Position numbers and translations under genes: made by a program. Shown piece by piece: positions 1-5,273 of a stretch of DNA of 5,273 nt; position 1 is the first letter of the stretch; every line of letters starts with the position of its first letter. Source of the DNA: Chloroflexota bacterium (GTDB taxonomy: Bacteria > Chloroflexota > Limnocylindria > Limnocylindrales > CSP1-4); contig JAJYJR010000452.1 in the NCBI GenBank assembly GCA_021789355.1, positions 1 through 5,273 on the forward strand, read 5' to 3'. The notes beneath the pieces were generated by a model. The model was not told the DNA's origin. It did no database searches and saw nothing but the letters and a program-made list of their open reading frames with translations.

Positions 1-336
1 TTCTACGCCGCCGAGCTGGAGTCACGGCGCGTGTTTGGCCTGCCACCGTTCGGCCGGCTGGTGAAGCTGACGGTCGCGCTCGAGGATCGCGAGGCGGCCC
101 AGGCGGAGGCGGCGCGGATGGCCGGCACCCTGCGCGAGCTGGCAGCGGCCGAGGCAGGCGGCGCGAAGGATGAGGCCGCCGTCGAGGTGCTCGGTCCGGT
201 ACCGGCCTACGTCGCGCGGCGCGCCGGGCGGTGGCGGTTCCATCTCGTGCTCCGGGGCGCCGACCCGTCCCGGGTCCTGGGCCACGACCCCGGACCGCCC
301 TGGAGCGTGGACGTGGACCCCGAATCGCTCCTGTGA
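1..336 (+). CDS. priA: Primosomal protein N' (PriA) helicase, C-terminal fragment
   Basis: The last 111 codons of a gene that begins upstream of the window; reading is open from base 1 in frame 1 to TGA at 334-336. PriA is the 3'-5' superfamily 2 DNA helicase that reloads the replisome at collapsed forks. Only its C-terminal domain is visible here, so no helicase motifs can be checked. Recognisable PriA signatures are the ELxxRRVFGLPPFGRL stretch near residues 6-19 (family form ExRxxxxYPPF), a GPVPAYVARRAGRWRFHLVL segment (residues about 65-84; family GPxPAxixRxxgryRwqlll) and the terminal WSVDVDPESLL, which is a typical PriA ending. The linker rich in Ala and Glu between these is ordinary for high-GC genomes. 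It lies upstream of def, the usual neighbour of priA in many bacteria. Identity is well supported by the two motifs plus synteny. Confidence 0.93.
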   Translation, partial: FYAAELESRRVFGLPPFGRLVKLTVALEDREAAQAEAARMAGTLRELAAAEAGGAKDEAAVEVLGPVPAYVARRAGRWRFHLVLRGADPSRVLGHDPGPPWSVDVDPESLL

Positions 337-419
337 GCGCGGGGCGCGGGCCGAGGCCCTGATTCCCGGACGGTTGAGGGCGAACCGCGCCGGGCACGGC
401 AGGGTGCTGGCGGACCGGA

Positions 420-432
420 TATTCTCCGCATC
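420..432 (+). promoter_or_regulatory. Candidate -10 element for a leaderless def transcript
   Basis: The 96-nt gap between priA and def is the only true intergenic space in the window. It ends with TATTCT (420-425; matches TANNNT), followed by exactly seven bases and then the def ATG at 433. There is no Shine-Dalgarno-like purine tract before that ATG. A TANNNT box about 7 nt ahead of the start codon is the known arrangement for leaderless transcripts in Deinococcus and actinobacteria. No convincing -35 box is visible at the expected distance. This is a pattern match only; in GC-rich DNA an AT-rich hexamer stands out, but chance is not excluded. Confidence 0.35.
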
Positions 433-954
433 ATGAGTGTTCTCCCCATCGTCCTGCTGGGCGACCCGCGGCTCCGACTGGAGGGCGAGCCCGTCGACAG
501 CTTCGGCAAGTACCTCCACGAGCTGCTGGACGACCTCGCCGACACCATGCGGCACGCCCCCGGCGTGGGGCTCGCGGCACCGCAGCTCGGGGTTGCGCTC
601 CAGGCATGCGTCGTCGAGGTCGAGGGGAAGCTGCACGAGCTGGTGAACCCGAGGATCGCGCGAGCCACGGGCGAGGACCGAGACCTCGAGGGATGCCTGA
701 GCATCCCCGGGTACACGGCGTACGTCACCCGCCGGGAGCGCATCTGGGTCGTGGCCCAGAACCGCCTGGGCCGGAAGATCAAGGTGGCCGGGTCGGGCCT
801 CCTGTCGCGCGCGATGCAGCACGAGATCGACCACCTGCACGGGAAGCTCTACATCGACTACCTGGAGTCGATGGACGAGCTGATCCCGGTCGGGCAGGGG
901 GACGAGGAGGAGCAGTCCGAGCCGGGCGCGGAGCGGCACACGCTGGTCGGGTGA
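433..954 (+). CDS. def: Peptide deformylase
   Basis: A 173-residue metalloenzyme that removes the N-formyl group from nascent proteins at the ribosome exit. All three deformylase motifs are present: GVGLAAPQ (44-51), EGCLS (86-90) and QHEIDH (129-134). The expected metal ligands are Cys88, His130 and His134, with Glu131 as the catalytic acid/base. Length is normal for the family. ATG 433 is the only usable start: the frame is open back to the priA stop at 334-336, but no ATG, GTG or TTG occurs in it. There is no Shine-Dalgarno sequence, which fits the possible leaderless start. The C-terminal tail (about residues 154-173) is acidic, polar and probably disordered. Its stop overlaps the fmt start by four bases, so the enzyme that removes formyl is coupled to the one that adds it. 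Confidence 0.97.
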   Translation: MSVLPIVLLGDPRLRLEGEPVDSFGKYLHELLDDLADTMRHAPGVGLAAPQLGVALQACVVEVEGKLHELVNPRIARATGEDRDLEGCLSIPGYTAYVTRRERIWVVAQNRLGRKIKVAGSGLLSRAMQHEIDHLHGKLYIDYLESMDELIPVGQGDEEEQSEPGAERHTLVG

Positions 955-1988
955 GCGAACAGCCGGCCGTCCCCGCGACGAGCGGCGTCCCCACCGTCTT
1001 CATCGGCAGCGGCGCGTTCGCCGTCCCTGTTCTCGATGCGCTCGCCGCCGCCCCGGAGGTGCGGCTGGCCGGTGTCGTGACCGCCCCGGCGAGGCCGGCC
1101 GGCCGCGGCGAGCGGCTGCGCCCGTCGCCGGTCGCCGCGCGCGCGTCCGCGCTCGGGATCGGGCCCATCCTGGAGCCTCCGCGGCTGCGCGCACCGTCGG
1201 CGATCGCCGAGATCGAGGCGCTGCGCCCTGGCCTGCTGGTCCTCGCCGACTACGGCCAGATCGTGCCCCGCGCGCTGCTCCTCCTGCCGGCGCACGGTGC
1301 CCTGAACCTGCACCCGTCGCTGCTGCCGCGTCACCGGGGCGCGTCGCCGGTTCCGGCGACCATCCTGGCCGGGGACCGACAGACCGGCGTCACCCTGATG
1401 CTGATGGACGAGGGGCTCGACACCGGGCCGGTCGTCGCCCAGGTCGCGGTGCCGCTCGGCGGCTCCGAGACGGCCCCCGAGCTCGAGGCGCTGCTGGCGG
1501 AAGAGGGGGCCGAGCTGCTCCGGGCGGTCCTCGGGGACTGGCTGGCGGGATGCCGGACCGTGCGCGCGCAGTCGTCAGACGGGGCCACTATGACGCACCC
1601 GCTGCACCGCGAGGACGGGCGGCTGGATCCGTCGCGCGACGCGGCGGCACTGGAGCGCCAGGTGCGGGCGTATCAACCCTGGCCCGGCACCTGGGCCGAG
1701 AGCGTGGCGGGACGGCTGATCGTCTGGGAAGCCCGGCCGCTCGCGGTTGGATCCGAACTGGGCACAAGCGCGCCGACAGCCGGCACGGGCGCGCCGCCGT
1801 GGAGCGCCGGGCCCACCCTCGGGCTGATCGTGGGGGACGACGGCGGGCTGGCGGTGCTCGTGTCGGACGGCGCACTGCGGCTCGAGGAGGCCCAGCTGGC
1901 GGGATCCAGGCGCATGAGCGCGGCCGAGCTGCGCCGGGGGCATCCGGAGCTCGTCGGAAGCCGGCTCGGCGCCCCAGCGCTACCATGA
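951..1988 (+). CDS. fmt: Methionyl-tRNA formyltransferase
   Basis: A 345-residue cytosolic enzyme that transfers a formyl group from 10-formyl-tetrahydrofolate to Met-tRNAfMet, making the initiator. The N-terminal formyltransferase fold starts at about residue 15 (TVFIGSGAFAVPVLDAL). The tRNA-contacting loop RPAGRG is at 48-53, with Arg52 matching E. coli Arg42. The catalytic block is NLHPSLLPRHRG (119-130) with GVTLMLMDEGLDTG (146-159). Asn119, His121 and Asp157 match E. coli Asn106, His108 and Asp144. The C-terminal tRNA-binding domain begins near 215 and includes RAYQPWPGTW. The usual GTPDFA near the N-terminus reads GSGAFA here, a mild variant. The protein is about 30 residues longer than typical, from a short N-terminal extension and a Gly/Pro/Ala-rich insert around 265-283. 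GTG 951 is chosen because it gives the GTGA overlap with def and no better in-frame start lies before the conserved fold. Confidence 0.95.
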   Translation: MSEQPAVPATSGVPTVFIGSGAFAVPVLDALAAAPEVRLAGVVTAPARPAGRGERLRPSPVAARASALGIGPILEPPRLRAPSAIAEIEALRPGLLVLADYGQIVPRALLLLPAHGALNLHPSLLPRHRGASPVPATILAGDRQTGVTLMLMDEGLDTGPVVAQVAVPLGGSETAPELEALLAEEGAELLRAVLGDWLAGCRTVRAQSSDGATMTHPLHREDGRLDPSRDAAALERQVRAYQPWPGTWAESVAGRLIVWEARPLAVGSELGTSAPTAGTGAPPWSAGPTLGLIVGDDGGLAVLVSDGALRLEEAQLAGSRRMSAAELRRGHPELVGSRLGAPALP

Positions 1989-1995
1989 ACGCCCC

Positions 1996-3189
1996 ATGTC
2001 GGACCGTCGCCCAGAGCCCACCGTCGCCGGCATCCCGGCCGCAGCCCGCGCCGCGCGCCCGGGCCTGTCCGGGCTCCGCGCGGACGAGGTGACCGCCTGG
2101 CTCGCCTCGCGCGGTGAAGCCGCCTACCGCGGTCGTCAGGTCGCCGACTGGATGTGGCGCCGGCATGCCACCGATGTAGAGGAGATGCGCACGCTTCCCG
2201 GCGCGCTGCGTGCGGCGCTCGCCGGGAATTTCCGTGCCGACGCGCTCGAGGAGTCGACCGTCCGCCCGGCCGACCGTGGCCTCACCGAGAAGGCGCTGCA
2301 TCGCCTCCACGACGGGCAGCTCGTGGAGTCGGTGCTGATGCGCTACCCGGGGCGTCCCGGGTACCGCGAGCGGGCGACCATCTGCATCTCGAGCCAGGCC
2401 GGTTGCGCGGTCGGCTGTCCGTTCTGCGCCACCGGCGAGCTCGGCTTCGGGCGGGACCTCGACACGGCGGAGATCGTGGACCAGGTCCGGTTCTGGGCGA
2501 AGCGGCTGGCCGTCCTCGGGCGGCACGTCACGAACGTGGTCTTCATGGGCATGGGAGAGCCGCTGCTCAACCTCGACGCCGTGCTGGCGGCGGCCGCCGC
2601 GTTGACGGACCCCGAGCGCTTCGGGCTGGGCGGCAGGCACGTCACCGTCAGCACCAGCGGCGTCACCCCCGGGATCGAGCGGCTGACGGCGCTGCGGCCC
2701 CCGTGGACGCTGGCGGTGTCGCTCCACGCGGCGCGCCCGGCCCTGCGCGACGTGCTCGTCCCGCTCAACCGGCGCTACCCGGTGGAGGGCGTGGTGGAGG
2801 CCGCCTCCGCCTACGCGGACGCCACGGGCCGGCGGGTCAGCTACGAGTACGTCATGATCGACGGCGTCAACGACACCCCGGCTGACGCGGCGGCGGTTGC
2901 GGCCCTGCTCCGCGGCCGGCTTGCGCACGTCAACCTGATCCCCATGAACCCCGTCGCGCACACCGCCTGGCTGCCGAGCAGGGCCGAGCGCATCGAGCCG
3001 TTCGCGGCGGCTCTCCGCGCGGCGGGCATCGCGACCACGATCCGGCGCAACCGGGGCGAGGAGATCGGCGCCGCGTGCGGCCAGCTGGCGGCCGAACGCG
3101 CCGGCCTGCCCGCGCCCGCGACGGTGCGCCGGAGACGCGAGCATCTCGAGCGGACGGGGGCGGCGTCGCTGGCCGAGCGGCGCGAGTGA
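1996..3189 (+). CDS. rlmN: Dual-specificity 23S rRNA A2503 / tRNA A37 C2-methyltransferase
   Basis: A 397-residue radical-SAM enzyme that methylates C2 of A2503 in 23S rRNA and, in characterised homologues, A37 of some tRNAs. An N-terminal helical RNA-binding domain (about 22-85, including RGRQVADWMWRRH) precedes the radical-SAM barrel. The 4Fe-4S cluster triad CxxxCxxC is Cys137, Cys141 and Cys144. The two mechanistic cysteines are also present: Cys130, seven residues before the triad as in E. coli Cys118, and Cys361 in IGAACGQLA, matching E. coli Cys355. GMGEPLLN, the SAM-contacting motif, is at about 185-192. The protein should therefore be active. The tail after Cys361 is longer than usual, about 36 mostly polar residues. 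ATG 1996 lies 7 nt after the fmt stop without a clear ribosome-binding site. An earlier ATG at 1985, which forms ATGA with the fmt stop, is in a different frame. The Cfr resistance methyltransferase shares these motifs, but the housekeeping context favours RlmN. Confidence 0.95.
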   Translation: MSDRRPEPTVAGIPAAARAARPGLSGLRADEVTAWLASRGEAAYRGRQVADWMWRRHATDVEEMRTLPGALRAALAGNFRADALEESTVRPADRGLTEKALHRLHDGQLVESVLMRYPGRPGYRERATICISSQAGCAVGCPFCATGELGFGRDLDTAEIVDQVRFWAKRLAVLGRHVTNVVFMGMGEPLLNLDAVLAAAAALTDPERFGLGGRHVTVSTSGVTPGIERLTALRPPWTLAVSLHAARPALRDVLVPLNRRYPVEGVVEAASAYADATGRRVSYEYVMIDGVNDTPADAAAVAALLRGRLAHVNLIPMNPVAHTAWLPSRAERIEPFAAALRAAGIATTIRRNRGEEIGAACGQLAAERAGLPAPATVRRRREHLERTGAASLAERRE

Positions 3190-4124
3190 ACGGAGGACGC
3201 GCGCGGCTGGCGGCCGGGATCCTGGAGGCGGACTTCGGGAACCTGTACCGGGTGGTCCGCAAGCTGGAACAGGCCGGCGCGGACCGGCTGCACCTGGACG
3301 TGATGGACGGGCACTTCGTCCCGAACCTGACCTTCGGCGCGGACATCGTCCGGGCCCTGCGCCGGCTGACGCGGCTGCCGCTGGACGTCCACCTGCTGGT
3401 CGACCGGCCCTCCGCGCTGGTGGAGGGGCTCATCGCCGCCGGGTCGGATTCGATCACGATGCACGTCGAGGCCCCCGAGCCGGCGGAACGCATCCTGGAG
3501 GCCCTGGGGGCAGTCCGACGCGCCGGGCTGGGCCCCGGGCTCGCCGTCAACCCGGCCACGCCTGTGGCGGCGCTCGCGCCCTTCCGCGAGGCACTCGACA
3601 TCGCGCTGGTGCTCATGGTGGACCCCGCGACGCCGGGCCAGCGGTTTCGGCGGGAGCTCGCCGGCAAGGTAGCGGACGCACGCGCGCTGTTCGCGGGTCG
3701 CCCGCACGGGTGGGAGGTGCATGCCGAGGGCGGCATCGGGCGCGAGACCGCCGACGTGGTCGGTGGGTTCGGCGCGGACATCCTGATCGTCGGCTCGGCG
3801 CTCTTCGAGCGCGGCCACGACGTCGCGCGCGAGATCCGCCTGGTCAAGGCGCTGGCCGATGAGGGGTGGACGCGGGAGATCGGCCGGGGCGAGCCGCCCA
3901 TCCCGCGAGAGTCGTGGTCAGTGGTGGCCACGCTGCCTCATCCCGACGCGGACGAGCTCAGCCGCACCATCGAGCGAGCCGGGATCCCGACGCTCGTCCT
4001 GCGGACCGGCCCATTCGTCCCCGGGGTCGACGCCGAGCGCGTGGTGATGGTGCCGGCCTCCGCCGAGGTCCTCGCCCGGAAACGGTTCGGCCTCGGGTTC
4101 GCCGAGGAGGACGAAGCGCTGTGA
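3186..4124 (+). CDS. rpe: Ribulose-phosphate 3-epimerase family protein with C-terminal extension
   Basis: A 312-residue protein whose first 225 or so residues form an Rpe-type TIM barrel; family members interconvert ribulose-5-phosphate and xylulose-5-phosphate using a metal and two Asp acid/bases. Seen: ILEADF (12-17), HLDVMDGHFVPN (36-47), DVHLL (67-71), a NPATP segment (122-126), PGQ (150-152), EGGI (181-184) and GSALF (203-207). Metal ligands His36, Asp38 and His69 are kept. The fourth ligand and catalytic acid, normally Asp in DGGI, is Glu181. The SxLSAD start of the barrel reads GILEAD, and the PGFGGQ lid loop reads PATPGQ. Residues 243-312 exceed the usual length of about 220. GTG 3186 overlaps the rlmN stop as GTGA. 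A GGAGGA at 3192-3197 lies nine bases before CTG 3207, which would start the protein exactly at the barrel, so the start is not certain. Family membership is firm and supported by synteny; the exact reaction is uncertain. Confidence 0.82.
   Translation: MNGGRARLAAGILEADFGNLYRVVRKLEQAGADRLHLDVMDGHFVPNLTFGADIVRALRRLTRLPLDVHLLVDRPSALVEGLIAAGSDSITMHVEAPEPAERILEALGAVRRAGLGPGLAVNPATPVAALAPFREALDIALVLMVDPATPGQRFRRELAGKVADARALFAGRPHGWEVHAEGGIGRETADVVGGFGADILIVGSALFERGHDVAREIRLVKALADEGWTREIGRGEPPIPRESWSVVATLPHPDADELSRTIERAGIPTLVLRTGPFVPGVDAERVVMVPASAEVLARKRFGLGFAEEDEAL
3912..4121 (+). other. Unassigned C-terminal extension of the Rpe-like protein
   Basis: About 70 residues (243-312) fused in frame after the epimerase barrel with no stop or frameshift between. 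Reading by eye suggests a compact alternating fold: a strand (SWSVVATL), a helix (ADELSRTIERAG), a strand (IPTLVLRTG), a strand (ERVVMVP), a short helix (SAEVLARKRFG) and an acidic tail. A Pro/Gly/Arg linker (about 229-241) separates it from the barrel. I do not recognise the domain. G+C and codon usage look like the rest of the gene, so it does not appear to be a recent insertion. It could be a lineage-specific regulatory or oligomerisation module. Confidence 0.5.
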
Positions 4125-5273
4125 ACGGACGACCGGCGCAGTCGAGCGACGGCGGGGGTGCCGCGGCGGGCGCGGTGGCCGCCCCACGGGCCGACGCGCG
4201 GGGTGACAGGGGCGGCACGCAGTCGACCGCGCTCGGTGAGCGCAACAGCCGGATCCTGCTGATCGCCGTCGCGCTCTACGTGGCCATCTTGAGCGGCCTC
4301 ATGATCGCCAAGGGGATCGGCGTGACGCCGGACGTCCTGCTGGTCGGGTTCGGGCTGGCCGCCGTGGTCCTCGGGCGCGGCCGGCTCTTCTTCCGCGACT
4401 GGGTTCCGTTCATCGCGCTGTTCTTCGCCTACGAGCTGATGCGCGGGTACGCGGACGACTTCGGCATGGCGATCCATATCACCGACGTGATCGCGATCGA
4501 CCGGATCATCGGGCTGGGCACGCTGCCCACCCAGTGGCTGCAGGGCTGGTTTCACCCGGCGACCGGCCCCGACCTGATCGCCGTCGGCGCGACGATCGTG
4601 TACTTCCTGCACTTCCCGCTGCCGCTGGCCGTCGGGTTCCTGCTCTGGCTCAAGCGGCGGTCGCTCTACTACGACTTCGTGGCCGCGCTGATCGTGCTGT
4701 GCATCGCCGGCTTCGTGACCTTCCTCTTCGTGCCGGTCGCGCCCCCGTGGTACGCGGCCCAACACGGCTTCCTGAACGGTCCCGACGGCCGCCCGCTGAT
4801 CCAGTACCTGAAGCCGGTCGGCTTCGACGAGCTCGCCTCGTGGCTGGGGTTCAACGGTCACTACCTCTACACCTACACGTTCTACGACATCGGGCCGAAC
4901 CCGGTGGCCGCCTTCCCCTCGCTGCATGCCGGGTTCCCGTTCCTCGCGTTCCTGTTCGCGCTGCGCGGGTTCGGGCGAGTGGGCTGGCTCGTGCTCGGGT
5001 ACTTCGTACTGGTCGTGTTCTCGGTCGTTTACCTGGGCGACCACTACGTGATCGACGCGATCGCCGGGGTCGCGTACGCCTCGGCCTCCTACGCCCTGGT
5101 GGCGCATGCGCCGACCTGGTTCCGTGGCGTGCTCGACCGCCTGCGCGACGATTCCCTGGGCCAGCCACGGACCGCCGACAACGCGGCGCTCGTCGAGCGG
5201 GTCCACGTAGCGTGGCGCAGCCTCGCGCTCGGGCTCGCGGCCGCGGGCGTTGGCGCGGTGGCGGTCGGGGCGC
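4121..5273 (+). CDS. PAP2/Aur1-type integral membrane phosphatase or phosphotransferase, 3' truncated
   Basis: The first 384 codons of a gene that continues past the window; no stop is reached. The N-terminus (1-43) is Gly/Ala/Arg-rich and probably a disordered cytoplasmic tail. Several hydrophobic segments follow at roughly 44-63, 70-85, 95-108, 151-177, 186-205, 265-281, 287-305 and 309-330, and another begins near 363. PAP2 motifs are PSLHAG (266-271) with His269 and YLGDHYVIDAIAG (304-316) with His308 and Asp312, the expected catalytic pair and its partner. The first PAP2 motif (KxxxxxxRP) and the Arg of the third motif are not seen, which resembles the inositol-phosphorylceramide synthase/Aur1 branch more than classical phosphatidate phosphatases. 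A likely role is cleavage or transfer of phosphorylated lipid head groups at the membrane; the substrate cannot be told. GTG 4121 overlaps the rpe stop as GTGA, implying translational coupling. Confidence 0.85.
   Translation, partial: MNGRPAQSSDGGGAAAGAVAAPRADARGDRGGTQSTALGERNSRILLIAVALYVAILSGLMIAKGIGVTPDVLLVGFGLAAVVLGRGRLFFRDWVPFIALFFAYELMRGYADDFGMAIHITDVIAIDRIIGLGTLPTQWLQGWFHPATGPDLIAVGATIVYFLHFPLPLAVGFLLWLKRRSLYYDFVAALIVLCIAGFVTFLFVPVAPPWYAAQHGFLNGPDGRPLIQYLKPVGFDELASWLGFNGHYLYTYTFYDIGPNPVAAFPSLHAGFPFLAFLFALRGFGRVGWLVLGYFVLVVFSVVYLGDHYVIDAIAGVAYASASYALVAHAPTWFRGVLDRLRDDSLGQPRTADNAALVERVHVAWRSLALGLAAAGVGAVAVGA

Noticed and set aside
333..362. GTGA overlap at the priA stop opening a nine-codon mini-ORF
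   Set aside because: It copies the GTGA pattern of the other junctions but ends after nine codons, has no ribosome-binding site, and is not in the def frame. Probably chance, though it could be a relic of a lost coupled gene.
371..387. Small inverted repeat (CGGTT, 7-nt loop, AACCG) in the priA-def gap
   Set aside because: The stem is only five base pairs and no T-tract follows, so it does not support a terminator or a riboswitch call.
606..950. Upstream extension of the fmt frame into def
   Set aside because: The frame is open back to 606, but the extra residues overlap the def active-site motifs, are very Arg/Gly/Pro-rich and do not resemble Fmt. GTG 951 gives a normal N-terminus.
1985..2092. 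ATGA overlap at the fmt stop suggesting a start at 1985
   Set aside because: That ATG is in a different frame from rlmN and its frame closes at 2092 without a recognisable product; ATG 1996 is the in-frame rlmN start.
1588..3144. Very long minus-strand open frame (518 codons) opposite fmt and rlmN
   Set aside because: It lies antisense to two genes with full sets of catalytic motifs. Its product is rich in Arg, His, Gln and Asp with no recognisable domain, as expected of an antisense frame in very GC-rich coding DNA where stops are rare.
3938..5206. Long minus-strand open frame (422 codons) opposite rpe and the PAP2 gene
   Set aside because: It is the antisense shadow of clear plus-strand coding sequence; the product is highly charged, rich in His, Glu, Gln and Arg, and shows no motif. 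The hydrophobic helices and His/Asp motifs on the plus strand explain the stretch.

Overview
The window is a single co-directional, tightly packed block of six plus-strand genes. It opens inside the 3' end of priA and runs off the end inside a PAP2-family membrane protein gene. G+C is very high (over 70% by eye), and the third codon positions are almost all G or C. Gene content plus GTG starts and terse 4-nt overlaps suggest a high-GC bacterium. My best guess is a Chloroflexota lineage (Limnocylindria-like), with an actinobacterium as the alternative. This is inference from composition and gene order, not from any search.

Layout: 1-336, C-terminal end of the replication-restart helicase PriA. 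337-432, a 96-nt gap, the only real intergenic space, holding a candidate leaderless-type -10 element just before the next gene. 433-954, def (peptide deformylase). 951-1988, fmt (methionyl-tRNA formyltransferase). 1996-3189, rlmN (radical-SAM 23S rRNA A2503 / tRNA A37 methyltransferase). 3186-4124, an rpe-like gene (ribulose-phosphate 3-epimerase family) with altered active-site positions and about 70 extra C-terminal residues. 4121-5273, the N-terminal 384 residues of an integral membrane PAP2/Aur1-type enzyme, cut by the window edge. Three junctions (def/fmt, rlmN/rpe, rpe/PAP2) are identical GTGA stop/start overlaps, so def through PAP2 is very probably one translationally coupled operon.

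How they fit together: fmt formylates initiator Met-tRNA and def removes the formyl group from the nascent chain, so the two are the opposite ends of one cycle. rlmN modifies the ribosome's peptidyl-transferase region. The order priA-def-fmt-rlmN-rpe is that of the classical Bacillus-type cluster (priA-def-fmt-rsmB-rlmN-prpC-prkC-rsgA-rpe) with rsmB, prpC, prkC and rsgA absent. This is therefore mainly a conserved housekeeping operon.

I see no mobile element, CRISPR array, tRNA, rRNA or convincing terminator. The points most worth following up are the catalytic Asp-to-Glu change and remodelled loop in the Rpe homologue, its unexplained C-terminal extension, and the membrane lipid-enzyme gene coupled to it.
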